Of a DNA stretch of 64,000 bases, positions 1-11,232 are shown in pieces. Origin of the DNA: Oncomelania hupensis (taxonomy: Eukaryota; Mollusca; Gastropoda; Littorinimorpha; Pomatiopsidae); assembly GCA_036898135.1 (NCBI GenBank), contig CM072527.1, forward strand, positions 32,420,727-32,484,726, given 5' to 3'. The notes beneath the pieces were generated by a model, which saw only the letters and a list, made by a program, of their open reading frames with translations, was not told the origin of the DNA and did no database searches. Each line of letters opens with the position of its first letter. Within the stretch, counting starts at the first letter, position 1. A program made the translations under genes and the position numbers.

Positions 1-82
1 ATACTATACTATACTATACTATACTATACTATACTATACTATACTATACTATACTATACTATACTATACTATACTATACTAT
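1..82. repeat. (ATACT)n microsatellite
   Basis: About sixteen near-perfect copies of the pentamer ATACT. The array begins at or before the window edge, so its full length is unknown. Confidence 0.97.
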
Positions 83-435
83 AATACAATGTTTCTTTAA
101 TTTGTTTCTCAGTTGAAAGAATATGTTTAACGCGCATTGACTTGCCTTTAACTTAGGTCGAAATTGCACCACCGCTCATTTGGAGAATACAGTTCTGTAT
201 AACCTGAACATACAGTCTTATATCACGGTAGTATCGAGGTTCTAACGCGTCAGTGTCTAACAGAGTAAAATCCAGTTAACAATATAATTAATATTAATTG
301 CATTTATTGAAGCGTTGCACTGGTAATCAGTAAACACGAAATAGTCAGATAAGTCAAATACTTTTTTATAAAAAGAAAAAAAAAGAATGCTCCTCTTGTC
401 AAATATGATAACACCTCTGTACTGTGCACGCGCGC
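83..435. other. AT-rich spacer, nothing recognised
   Basis: Single-copy-looking AT-rich sequence. No convincing exon, tRNA or transposon end was seen. Confidence 0.5.
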
Positions 436-690
436 ATTCTATGGCATGGAATTTAAAGATCCTGACGCTCATGTCCTAGGCTACACAAATACGCCCAGCT
501 AGCAATAGGTCCCTTCTCCCTCATATATATCCGCCCCCCATCCGCCCCCCCCCGCCCCCCCGACCCCCCCCCCCCCGCCCCCCCCCCGCCCCCCCCCCGC
601 CCCCCCCGCCCACCCCCAGGATTGTGCTCTGTCGTCTGAGCGTCAGACTATGCGTCCAAAGTTTGCAGTTAGGCGCTTCGGGCGGCTTGA
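436..690 (+). mobile_element. SINE family S2, body only, with expanded C-tract
   Basis: The stretch at 453-476 (GATCCTGACGCTCATGTCC core) matches the body of the tRNA-headed SINE at 47885-48221. The stretch at 617-690 matches the lower body of the minus-strand copy at 25661-25965, including the CCAGGATTGTGCTC and GGCGGCTTGA blocks. The tRNA-like head is missing. Where the other copy has a short C-rich segment, this one has about 80 bp of C-runs. The right end passes without a break into the 40-bp satellite. Confidence 0.7.
534..616. repeat. Poly-C tract (G-quadruplex-prone on minus strand)
   Basis: Runs of 6 to 13 C separated by single G, A or T. On the minus strand this gives many consecutive G-runs. 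It lies inside the SINE body. Confidence 0.9.
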
Positions 691-2064
691 ATGAGACCCT
701 GTATTGATGCGTGCCTAGAGCAGTATTTGAGTGAGATCCTGAATTGATAAGAGCCTAGAGCAGTGCTTGAGTGAGATCCTGTAATGACCAGTGCCTAGAG
801 CAGTGCTTGAGTGAGATCCTGTAATGACCAGTGCCTAGAGCAGTGCTTGAGTGAGATCCTGTAATGACCAGTGCCTAGAGCAGTGTTTGAGTAAGATCCT
901 GTAATGACCAGTGCCTAAAGCAGTGCTTGAGCGAGATCCTGTAATGACCAGTGCCTAGAGCAGTGCTTGAGTGAGATCCTGTAATGACCAGTGCCTAGAG
1001 CAGTGCTTGAGTGAGATCCTGTAATGACCAGTGCCTAGAGCAGTGCTTGAGTGAGATCCTGTAATGACCAGTGCCTAGAGCAGTGCTTGAGTGAAATCCT
1101 GTAATGACCAGTGCCTAGAGCAGTGCTTGAGTGAGATCCTGTAATGACCAGTGCCTATAGCAGTGCTTGAGTGAAATCCTGTAATGACCAGTGCCTATAG
1201 CAGTGCTTGAGTGAAATCCTGTAATGACCAGTGCCTAGAGCAGTGCTTGAGTGAAATCCTGTAATGACCAGTGCCTAGAGCAGTGCTTGAGTGAGATCCT
1301 GTAATGACCAGTGCCTATAGCAGTGCTTGAGTGAGATCCTGTAATGACCAGTGCCTAGAGCAGTGCTTGAGTGAGATCCTGTAATGACCAGTGCCTAGAG
1401 CAGTGCTTGAGTGAGATCCTGTAATGAACAGTGCCTAGAGCAGTGCTTGAGTGAGATCCTGTAATGACCAGTACCTAGAGCTTGAGTGAGATCCTGTAAT
1501 GACCAGTGCCTAGAGCAGTGTTAGAGTAAGATCCTGTAATGACCAGTGCCTAAAGCAGTGCTTGAGCGAGATCCTGTAATGACCAGTGTCTAGAGCAGTG
1601 CTTGAGTGAGATCCTGTGTAATGACCAGTGCCTAGAGCAGTGCTTGAGTGAAATCCTGTTATGACCAGTGCCTAGAGCAGTGCTTGAGTGAAATCCTGTA
1701 ATGAACAGTGCCTAGAGCAGTGCTTGAGTGAGATCCTGTAATGCCCAGTGCCTAGAGCAGTGCTTGAGTGAGATCCTGTAATGACCAGTGCCTAGAGCAG
1801 TGTTTGAGTGAAATCCAGTAATGAACAGTGCCTAGAGCAGTGTTTGAGTGAGATCCTGTAATGACCAGTGCCTAGAGCAGTGCTTGAGTGAAATCCTGTA
1901 ATGACCAGTGCTTAGAGCAGTGCTTGAGTGAGATCCTGTAATGACCAGTGCCTAGAGCAGTGCTTGAGTGAGATCCTGTAATGACCAGTGCCTAGAGCAG
2001 TGCTTGAGTGAGATCCTGTATTGATAAGTGCCTAGAGCAGTGCTTGAGTGAGATCCTGTAAATG
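690..2064. repeat. 40-bp satellite array, about 34 copies
   Basis: The unit has the core GTGCCTAGAGCAGTGCTTGA followed by GTGAGATCCTGTAATGACCA, repeated at a 40-bp period with scattered substitutions. A short deletion near 1475-1480 and a 2-bp insertion near 1617 shift the register. The first and last units are more diverged (TATTGAT instead of TAATGACC), as expected at array edges. The unit resembles the 3' body of SINE family S2; see the findings. Confidence 0.95.
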
Positions 2065-2406
2065 TTGTTTTACAGCTGAAGCGTGTTTTCCGAGAACAAC
2101 AATACACAGCCTTTAATTTCTAAAGCGCGTTTGATAAACACAAATATAAATCTTGAGGTAAAAATATTATGAATGCGGTCAAGAGGAGGTAAAGAGCAAC
2201 ATCGCCAGCTTCTCAACAATGAGAAAGCACCCAGATTTGTTGGCCAAGTGCAAACTGAGGTTTAATCTAATAAAACCATTTGTGCATCTCGCAGGGAATG
2301 TCAACTGGGCCTGAACATTTTACAGTTAATAATCAGATTCTGAAATATTACCTTGATCGACTTGAGCATGTTATATTCCTTATCTCTCTCCCTCATCATC
2401 GTTATC
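2065..2406. other. Spacer, nothing recognised
   Basis: Mixed-composition sequence without splice-supported coding potential or a repeat family seen elsewhere in the window. Confidence 0.5.
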
Positions 2407-2420
2407 GTTATCACCATCAC

Positions 2421-2484
<64 letters not shown>

Positions 2485-2533
2485 TTCTTCTTCTTCTTCT
2501 TCTTCTTCTTCTTCTTCTTCTTCTTCTTCTTTC
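2407..2533. repeat. Compound (ATC)n(TTC)n microsatellite
   Basis: About 24 copies of ATC followed by about 16 copies of TTC. The poly-His, poly-Ile and poly-Leu open frames here are read-throughs of this array. Confidence 0.97.
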
Positions 2534-2649
2534 TGGAAGATTAAGCAGCCCGAGGTGTGGTGTCTGATGAATGTGCATTCGAATGTCGTATAAGACTGTA
2601 GGAAAATGTTGTCTTTCTGTTTTAATTAATGAAGCGAATGATCCTGAAA

Positions 2650-2870
<221 letters not shown>

Positions 2871-3175
2871 TATTTTTTTTTTATAAACACCGAGATGTCC
2901 TTTTTCATTTAGTTTAATTTAATTTTGCCACTCGTCATCGGAAGTCAATGGTATTGTATGTTGTAACGCATTTACATATTAATGTCCTGAAATATGTTGG
3001 CTTCTTCTTTCTCTTTTCATTGCGGCTTTTTATCGAACCCTAATGGCTACTAAACTTCATCTTCCAGGATACACTGGATTTTGTAAGGACTTTTGTACAG
3101 CCGATTTGTAGGTGGATATTATAGTATATAGCTGAAATGTCCTAACGTACTGAAAGGATGGGTGGTACAAATACA
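2871..3175. other. Spacer, nothing recognised
   Basis: AT-rich unique-looking sequence between two arrays. A pyrimidine-rich acceptor-like AG near 3067 is followed by GTAAGG only 15 bp later, too short to be taken as an exon. Confidence 0.45.
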
Positions 3176-3876
3176 AAGCATACACAAGAGCACACTCTCA
3201 ATATATTTGATAACTGTAGCATACTCTAGAGCATACTCTCAATATATTTGATAACTGTAGCATACTCTAGAGCACACTCTCAATATATTTGATAACTGTG
3301 GCATACACAAGAGCACACTCTCAATATATTTGATAACTGTAGCATACTCTAGAGCACACTCTCAATATATTTGATAACTGTGGCATACACAAGAGCACAC
3401 TCTCAATATATTTGATAACTGTAGCATACTCTAGAGCACACTCTCAATATATTTGATAACTGTGGCATACACAAGAGCACACTCTCAATATATTTGATAA
3501 CTGTGGCATACACAAGAGCACACTCTCAATATATTTGATAACTGTAGCATACTCTAGAGCACACTCTCAATATATTTGATAACTGTGGTATACACAAGAG
3601 CACACTCTCAATATATTTGATAACTGTGGCATACACAAGAGCATACTCTCAATATATTTGATAACTGTGGCATACACAAGAGCATACTTTCAATATATTT
3701 GATAACTGTGGCATGCACAAGAGCATACTCTCTATATATTTGATAACTGTGGCATACACAAGAGCATACTCTCAATATATTTGATAACCGTGGCATACAC
3801 AAGAGCATACTCTCCATATATTTGATAACCGTGGTATACACAAGTTAAGTGCATACTCTCAATATATTTGATAACT
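3176..3876. repeat. 41-bp satellite array, about 17 copies
   Basis: The unit core is CTCAATATATTTGATAACTG. Two subtypes differ after the core: one reads TAGCATACTCTAGAG, the other TGGCATACACAAGAG. The subtypes are interspersed in the left half and the second dominates the right half, suggesting recent spread of one variant. The minus-strand frame at 3608-3841 is array read-through. Confidence 0.95.
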
Positions 3877-4355
3877 GAGCCTCACAGCACGTTTCTCACA
3901 ATGTTCAATCCTAAATCTATTCAATTCAATATTTTGTATTTAATGACTATTCATTTTTCATTTTTTATTGACTGGCTGCTTTTTAAATGTTATAATGTTT
4001 TACTGTTGTGTTTGGTATGTTTTTCAAATCATGTGTGTTTCTCTCCGAGCGCTGTGGTCATACGTTGTTTTGTGTGGAAATATGTACGCGTTTCAAAAAG
4101 TTTTATTCATAGTCATTCATTCATTCATTCATTCATTTTCAATGATTTAGACCTCACTCTCACGCATAAACGTACAAAACACAGACTAAACTGTCCAGCA
4201 GTAAATCCTAAAATGAAACTACTAGTACACATAAAAATTATGCTACACTAGTTTATCCGTTGTTATTATGTATTCCACTCGAACAACATCAACTACTACT
4301 GGACTATGTAGTTTATCATTTATTTATTAATAGAATATTGATTGTCTATTCATAT
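3877..4355. other. AT-rich spacer with a short (ATTC)n run
   Basis: No coding or mobile signal recognised. A short ATTC repeat lies near 4106-4135. Confidence 0.5.
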
Positions 4356-4367
4356 TTTGTTCTTAGC

Positions 4368-5281
4368 GACACAATACGATGTAAAGCAAGCGCACCACAC
4401 ACCCCAGTCCCTCCAGCTGTGAATGGGTACCTGGCTCTCTTTAGAAAGGAAGGTAAAGCAGCGAGGGGGAGGAGACTGGTGCCGCCCTCATTGATTGATT
4501 GATTGATTGATTGTTGCTTTAGGTCCAGCGGACTCTTCCGAGCCAAATCAGGACCGGACAACCCCCGATCCGCATAAAAGATCTGCTGAAACAACCCTAG
4601 TATAAAATTGAACGCCCTCCACCGGCCAGTCACTTTACAATAAAGACATCCCACGCAGGGGACGGCTGAGGCTTTACCCCAACTACTCGAACCCCCGGTT
4701 ACAAAAACAAAATAGAATACAAACATCATTATAAATCATCAACAAAACACATACATATAAAATGCCTATATTGCTAAATAATAACATCATAGGAAGCCCT
4801 AGTGACCACCCGGCAGAAAGCGTCCAACACTCCCAAGCTGATCCAACAGACCCCATACACAAACAAGGAGTCTTGTCCAAGAAGAGTTTTCAAGAAAAAA
4901 GGTAGGTCATTGATCTAGCGAAGAAGAAGATAGTATAGCAGAGTGATATGACAGATCGGGAATGGGAAAGAGCAAATGAGGAAGACAGCGACAGTGGGAA
5001 TTTAAAGCACTAAATTTCCAGAAAGTGGGGATACTATTTATACTGAAACCCCCGGCACTCCAACGGGGGTACTGTTGCCGCAGTGAATCAGTCATGCCTA
5101 CAAAGGCAAGACAGGTTTTCAACTGGGGCTTTCACTTTTCCCTTTATAGGTTAGAACAATCTACAGTGGCAAGATTGCTCATGACCCCAAGGGGTAGCCC
5201 TCATTGAGCTGGCCTAGATAAAATAGAGGTCCCAAGCGCCTCTTTCCCCAGCGACCCAAATGTTACTGGAACACCTTTACC
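4368..5281 (+). mobile_element. 5'-truncated 5S-type SINE, split by element A
   Basis: The two halves, 4368-4494 and 5208-5281, together make a 201-bp SINE body. They match the lower part of the minus-strand copies at 18090-18366 and 30619-30935 (CAGCTGTGAATGGG, GCCGCCCTCATT, GAGCTGGCCTAG and the terminal ACACCTTTACC blocks). The whole insertion is flanked by a 12-bp direct repeat TTTGTTCTTAGC at 4356-4367 and 5282-5293, taken as its target-site duplication. The 5S-like head is absent, so the copy is 5' truncated. Element A interrupts it at 4495-5196. Confidence 0.75.
4495..5196 (-). mobile_element. Element A, longest copy (702 bp)
   Basis: Non-autonomous retroelement in minus orientation. 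It is flanked by an exact 11-bp duplication GCCCTCATTGA at 4484-4494 and 5197-5207. On the element strand its 3' end is GGACCTAAAGCA followed by a TCAA-type simple tail. It extends about 130 bp further 5' than the copies at 31480 and 41000, beyond the CCCCCG...CGGGGG hairpin at 5046-5068. No conserved protein or clear Pol III boxes were seen, so it could be a SINE or the non-coding 3' end of a larger LINE. The open frames in it are not shared between copies. Confidence 0.85.
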
Positions 5282-5345
5282 TTTGTTCTTAGCTAGCATG
5301 ATTAGTGTAGTTAATATAGGACATTTCAAACTCTATATGTTTAAT

Positions 5346-5622
5346 AGATAGAGGTCACCGAGGGTTTTCTCCGGGCACTCCGGTTTCCTCCCTCCCTTCA
5401 ATAATGGTACAGGACGCAGTCAATATAAAAATTTCAAAAATAAAAATTCGATTTTCTTTCCGCCTTCTAATAGCGATCTCCCTGCCTGTACACCACCTGT
5501 TTGAGTGATGGATATGTGTTTGGTGTGTGTGAGGGTGGATGAGACAGGTGAGCGTGTATGTTGGTATAGATCGCCGCGCTTTGAGCCTGAATGATTCGGG
5601 GAAAAGCGCGTATAGCATCCTG

Positions 5623-5690
<68 letters not shown>
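5346..5690 (+). mobile_element. SINE family S3 with (ATT)n tail
   Basis: The body matches the elements at 44963-45330 and 45650-45960 block by block: GTTTTCTCCGG, CAGTCAATAT, CGATCTCCCTGCC, GATCGCCGCGCTTTGAGCCTG and AAAGCGCGTATAGCATCC. It ends in about 22 ATT copies (5622-5688). The tRNA-like head seen in the 44963 copy is missing here, so this copy is 5' truncated. Confidence 0.8.
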
Positions 5691-5691
<1 letters not shown>

Positions 5692-5960
5692 GGCAGTAGG
5701 TAAGAACAGAACTAGTCACATTTTAAGTAAGCTTTGTATTCCACGAAGGAACCCTCATTAGCGTACAATCAAAGCAAACCGTGAAAAGAAGTATTTGGAA
5801 TTACCTACCACTGGGGTATATACAAGAAAGATGGGGAGAAAAAATGTTGGTGTGTTAAGTTCTTTGAGGAGACTGGGTCTTTGGATGACTGCATAGATTT
5901 GGGGGCCAATTTTGACAGCTGAGTTTTAATACAGTCCGTTCGTTTTCCATTTCCCATCAG

Positions 5961-6071
5961 GCTACAGGATGCCGGAAGTGATGGGTCACGTGGCCATGTC
6001 ATCAGGACTAACGTTGGACGCTATCGCTTGCAAAGAGGAGGATGCCGTCGTCGTCGACTACATCCTGAAAG
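5961..6071 (+). CDS. Candidate internal host exon, unknown protein
   Basis: A 111-bp segment preceded by a pyrimidine-rich acceptor (TTTTCCATTTCCCATCAG) and followed by GTAGGA, a plausible donor. One frame is open throughout and reads like real protein, starting YRMPEVMGHVAMSSGL and ending DAVVVDYILK. Two bases before the first full codon and one after the last make it a phase 1-1 exon of 36 full codons. Base composition is more balanced than the surrounding AT- and repeat-rich sequence. I do not recognise the family and found no partner exon in this window. It could also be a fragment of an unrecognised element. Confidence 0.5.
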
Positions 6072-6188
6072 GTAGGATAACAGATAATAGATATTAGATA
6101 CACGTGGACTGTCTGTGCTTTATTGCCTCAGGTATCAATGTGGTGACTCTTTCCCCCCCAAAATAATCCTTTCTTACTCTTTGGGTTC

Positions 6189-6189
<1 letters not shown>

Positions 6190-6271
<82 letters not shown>
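6190..6271. repeat. (CT)n microsatellite
   Basis: About 40 CT dinucleotides. It encodes the spurious Arg-Glu and Leu-Ser frames here. Confidence 0.97.
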
Positions 6272-6275
<4 letters not shown>

Positions 6276-6304
6276 GGGCCCAGGGCCAAACCATTACAAT
6301 GTAT

Positions 6305-6824
6305 GTTTGGTATGGTATGGTATGGTATGGTATGGTATGGTATGGTATGGTATGGTATGCGTATGCGTATGCGTATGGTATGGTATAGTATGGTATGATA
6401 TGGTATGATATGGTATGGTATGATATGGTATGATATTGTATGGTATGATATTGTATGGTATGATATTGTATGGTATGGTATTGTATGATATGGTATGGTA
6501 TGGTATGATATGGTATGGTATGGTATGATATTGTATGGTATGGTATGATATGGTATGGTATGATATGATATGATATTGTATGGTATGGTATGGTATGATA
6601 TGGTATGGTATGGTATGGTATGGTATGATATGATATGGTATGGTATGGTATGGTATGGTATGGTATGATATTGTATGGTATGGTATGGTATGGAATGATA
6701 TGGTATGGTATGATATGATATGGTATGGTATGGTATGGTATGGTATGGTATGGTATGGTATGGTATGGTATGGTATGGTATGGTATGCTATGGTATGCTA
6801 TGGTATGCTATGGTATGGTATGGT
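6305..6824. repeat. (TATGG)n satellite-length array with TATGA, TATTG and TATGC variants
   Basis: About 520 bp of pentamer repeats. TATGA and TATTG variants concentrate in the middle, a GTATGCGTATGC block lies near 6356 and TATGC variants sit at the right end. The poly-(VWYGM) frame at 6640-7074 is read-through. Confidence 0.97.
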
Positions 6825-6949
6825 GGAAGGTTCGGGGAAAGTTCGCGGAGGTTCAAAAACCTTTGCTTTGAGGTTCTCAGATCCCGAACCTAGGTTTCTG
6901 AACCTTTTGGACACAAAAAAATGTTCAAGACCCAAGGTTCAGGTTCAAG

Positions 6950-7125
6950 GTGCAGGGATAGCTCAGTGGTCAGAGCGCACGACTAGTGTGAGTGTGTCTT
7001 GGGCGACGTGGGTTCGAATCCTGACTTCAGCAAACTATTTTGTGATTGCTGGATGTTACGGGCCAGCGCCTTGAGAAGCTCTCTGAGCTTGTAAGTGCGC
7101 TATATAAGAGAAATCTCTTTTAAAA
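6950..7125 (+). mobile_element. tRNA-derived SINE, family S1
   Basis: The head has an A-box-like TAGCTCAGTGG and a perfect B box GGTTCGAATCC at about 7012-7022, spaced as in a tRNA gene. The middle reads GCCAGCGCCTTGAGAAGCTC. The tail GTGCGCTATATAAGAG is closely related to the tail of family S2 (GGCGCTATACAAGAAC), which suggests both use the same LINE machinery. The lack of a foldable acceptor stem argues against a working tRNA gene. Confidence 0.85.
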
Positions 7126-7939
7126 AAGGTTTGTGAACCTTCACGAACCTTTCAACTTCGACAGGCCATTACCCTGGTTCACAAAATACTCAGTAGTGAC
7201 CTCTAAACTAGAAACATAACGTACTCTGTCTCTTTCTCTCGCTGTTGTACTTGTACCTTCAGTATTTCGTCATCGGTCGTTTTCTGAAGAAAAACACAAT
7301 AGCAACAGAAAACACGAAATAGTTGTGAAACACACGACATATTTCGACTGTTTCAGGTGTAACTTTGTCTGAAACATCTGTTGCTCAAATTTTTTATTAT
7401 TTTTTTTAATTTGGTGATTTAGAACCTGCTCTTAATTGTGCTACAACAACGCTATTGAAGCCAATCAGAATGCGTGCATTTTGCCATGCGCAGCACTAAA
7501 TGCGCGTTCGGTGATGCGCAGTAAAACAGTTATAGCCAATATGGCTGAACAAAGAAACGGAACCACTGTCAAATTTGCTTGATGTCTTTTTTGGGAGGGG
7601 AGGCGGGGGAGGGGGGGGGGGTAGGCAATCTCAGCGACAAACATTCAGTTTTTATCAAACTTTAACAAAGCTATGATGCGCTTTGGAATAAACCACCATT
7701 GCTATCGGTTGAGTTGACCATGTTTTTACAACCACAATAGCTGCAGATAGAAAAGGCAACTCTCCGAAGATTGCGGTGTGCGCATTGCTTTTGCGCAGGT
7801 GTTGCAGATCTTTACTTTACCGAGTGACTACGTGCGTTGGTAAAACAATTTTGAAACAAGGTTTGTAAACAATGTTGTGGAAAACGTTGTAGCACAATTG
7901 TTGCTTGTGTCACTTCATCTTTTAGACAACGGGTACATG

Positions 7940-7972
<33 letters not shown>

Positions 7973-8239
7973 GATTTGTTTGCTTAGTTTGTTAAACAAT
8001 GGTATAGGATACACATTTTTCTTCAATGGCCTTTTTTTGTCTGGATCTGGATTCCCGACTGTGATGGTAGATTGACGGGTCAGCCGTAGAAACCATTTCT
8101 GACCATAATGACTACTTTGGGAGTCCGTTGAGACTCTGTTAATGCTGTCCATGAAACAACCTTTGTTTAACCTATGAACTACATGGCGGCAATGTTTTTA
8201 AAAGCTGGTTTTAAAAACTCTTGATGTCTACCGTTTACT
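7126..8239. other. Spacer with one short (TC)n
   Basis: About 1.1 kb with no recognised gene. A 15-copy TC run lies at 7939-7968 and a G-rich run near 7595-7622. Confidence 0.5.
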
Positions 8240-8480
8240 TTCTCACGATGCTGCTCGGGTACTTCGCACGTTAATCCGTGAACACTTCTCGCTCAACACC
8301 GCTGGCATCCATTTTCTATTTTTCCACCAATCAAAAAGCATTTGCCGCGACATCCGTCAGCCATTGTCGGTGAAGAAGCCGCGACTACGCGACACGCTTC
8401 AGCGGAAGTAAAGTCACGTGCCGCCATGCACGCATGCGCACCCAGCGGATCTCGTCACCAGTCTCGCGGAACGAGATCGA
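8240..8480. promoter_or_regulatory. CpG-rich segment, possible promoter
   Basis: A local rise in CpG density with a CACGTG E-box (about 8416), GCGGAAGT (ETS-like) and CGCATGCGCA (NRF1-like). These are the kinds of sites found at TATA-less animal promoters. No first exon could be tied to it on either strand, so the call is weak. Confidence 0.2.
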
Positions 8481-8999
8481 GCACCGAGTTCCGGTTTTTC
8501 TTTTTTAACAGGGGTTTGTTTTCGGTAATCCACGGTACTGGCTCAATTTCCCGGCAGGAATTTTTTTTAAATATACTTCACGCCTGCTCCCAAATTTATA
8601 ACAACAATGGGAAAGCAATGAAAGATATGATGGGACCGGCACCCGTTTAATACAGTTCCTACCCGACATCCCACCTCTTCCTCTTTCCTATCCCACCTAT
8701 CCTGTCCCCCCTCCCCCCTCCCTTCCAAACACACACTCCATTTTCCTATTCCTTTAGTCGTTCTTCGACTCTCTGTTATTGCCCTTTGTTAAAATCTTTT
8801 GCTGAAGTTTTTGTTTACTTTGGATTAACGACCTGCTAGTGCGGCAATGGTTATTCTAGTTTTAAATACTTGTTTACCTGTAATGTACTCAGTATAGTAT
8901 ACTGTACTGTTGCGATGGCAAGGGCTTCGCTTACTTTTGTACTGATAATCACTAGTAATTTTAGGCCTAGCTGAATGAAATCTTGAATGTTTGCTTATT
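8481..8999. other. Spacer, nothing recognised
   Basis: AT-rich sequence with a C-rich stretch near 8690-8725. No gene or repeat family recognised. Confidence 0.45.
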
Positions 9000-9215
9000 T
9001 TTAATTGGTGTTATAAATGAAATTTTATCTAAATCTAATTTGTTTGGTTTTTTTAGAGAGGCATTTTATTCGGCGCCCTGAGTGAGTGTTTTTGTTAGGT
9101 GTTGGGATGTGTGTGTGGTTGCGTGTTATTGACCAATGTACGCATGTTGTGTTTACATTTGTTTATGTAAATCGTTTTGTGATTTTGGAAAGCGCTGTAT
9201 AAATTGGCTGTTATA

Positions 9216-9258
<43 letters not shown>

Positions 9259-9260
9259 TT
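9000..9260 (+). mobile_element. LINE 3' end with (ATA)n tail
   Basis: Non-coding AT-rich sequence ending GGAAAGCGCTGTATAAATTG and then an AAT/ATA tail at 9218-9258. The GCGCTATAAA-type terminus is typical of L2/CR1-like LINEs and the SINEs that borrow their ends. Only the 3' non-coding part is present. Confidence 0.55.
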
Positions 9261-9582
9261 GTTGTTGTTGTTGTTGTTATTATTATTATTAAAATCCGGG
9301 TTTTTAGCTTATATATTTAACTGTTAAAATTACTTTGTTGTTATGCCTTAATTTGGTTGCATGCTACTTTTATTACTGTAAATTTGTTATTTTATTGTCG
9401 CAATAATTGTATTTCCTAATAGTTTAATTGCTGGGATATGTGAGGATGTTTTTGTGGATGAATGTTGTAATATTTGATGTATTATTGATTGACTATGATA
9501 CTGTCCTTGTCATGTTTCGTGTTCATGTTAGGTTGCTCACAGGTCAAATTTCCTTGTGTAAAAATGGGAACAATAAATCATG

Positions 9583-9666
9583 TTGTATCTTGTATCAAGT
9601 GATTGTATTATGTATCTTGTATCAAGTGATTGTATTTTGTATCTTGTATCAAGTGATTGTATTTTG
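9583..9666. repeat. 27-bp minisatellite, 3 copies
   Basis: Three tandem copies of a unit containing GTATCTTGTATCAAGTGATT. The ILYQVIV protein repeats in two frames are its shadow. Confidence 0.9.
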
Positions 9667-9731
9667 CTATCCTACATCAGTCCACTCTGTAAATATTACG
9701 AGCAGAAACTAAAATTAACACTAATCTCAGC

Positions 9732-9734
<3 letters not shown>

Positions 9735-9776
<42 letters not shown>

Positions 9777-9800
9777 GTCTTTCTATGTTGTCTGTCTGTC
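9735..9800. repeat. (TC)n with TCTG interruptions
   Basis: About 17 TC copies followed by mixed TCTG units. Confidence 0.95.
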
Positions 9801-9834
9801 TGTCTCTCTCTATAAATGCGAATTAATTGATCTT

Positions 9835-10010
9835 ATAAAGAGTAGTATAGATGTTGCGTTGGGTTATGTAGTTTGTTTGTATTATTTTAATGTTAACTTA
9901 AACCTATGGTTTGATTTCAATAGTGTATGTGTTAATTAATTGTCCTTTAGGACAAGTTGTAAGACTAGACTTTAGAACCTAACACTTTAATCCTATTAAA
10001 CCATCCAATG
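9835..10010. repeat. Dispersed AT-rich repeat, inverted partner at 39240-39340
   Basis: The block with GTTAATTAATTG and GACAAGTTGTAAGAC recurs in reverse orientation at about 39265-39320. Family identity is unknown; it is probably the non-coding end of a transposon. Confidence 0.45.
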
Positions 10011-10042
10011 TTCATTGCTCTCTTTCCCTCTCTCTTCCTCCT

Positions 10043-10575
<533 letters not shown>

Positions 10576-10689
10576 CTCCCTCCCTCCTCTTTACCGCCAA
10601 AATAGAGGGAAAGAATCCAACCTTGGCAGTGACCACCAAGATGAATTATCGAACTTGGCGAGGTCACATCCGGTCAACAACAAGCATTG

Positions 10690-10746
10690 TGTGTATGTGT
10701 GTGTGTGTGTGGGGGGGGGGGGGTGTTTGTGTGTGTGTGTGTGTGT
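10690..10746. repeat. (TG)n interrupted by a G12 run
   Basis: TG dinucleotides flank a run of about twelve G. Confidence 0.95.
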
Positions 10747-11156
10747 TGTGTGAACTTGCACGCTGTGCTCCCCGTGCGCTTTTGGCTCAGTGGCCAACAC
10801 AAATGTTTGACCACAGGCAGTCGGAGTTTCTGCAGCATTAGCATGGCGGACTTTCGTGCTTCCGCAGTCCAGTTTTACTTTTAAGATGGGTATTGTTGTT
10901 ATACCACATATCCATTGTGGGCACAGGGCAGCTGTGGTCAGTCTGGTCAGTCAATACTTCAAGGAATGGAGGAGGAGAGGGAGAGAGTGAGAGTAATAGA
11001 AAGAGTGAGATTGAGAGAACACTCTGTGCATCTGTATCTGTGTGTCCCTTCGGCAGTCCAGATTTTCACTAGCAGTAGCACTGAAAGCTAAAGAGAAAGA
11101 GGAAACACTGACATCCTCGTGAAGTTGGACCTGCGAAAAACAGATTTTCTAATGCT

Positions 11157-11232
11157 TCTTCTTCTTCTTCTTCTTCTTCTTCTTCTTCTTCTTCTTCTTC
11201 TTCTTCTTCTGCTTCTTCTTCTTCTTCTTCAA
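11157..11232. repeat. (CTT)n microsatellite
   Basis: About 24 CTT copies with one GCT interruption. It encodes the poly-Glu frame on the minus strand. Confidence 0.97.

Noticed and set aside
690..2064. CRISPR-like regular repeats
   Set aside because: The 40-bp units are directly adjacent with no unique spacers and the DNA is animal. The 41-, 42- and 27-bp arrays are tandem satellites for the same reason.
6955..7026. Functional tRNA gene
   Set aside because: A and B boxes are good, but the ends do not form an acceptor stem and a SINE body and tail follow.
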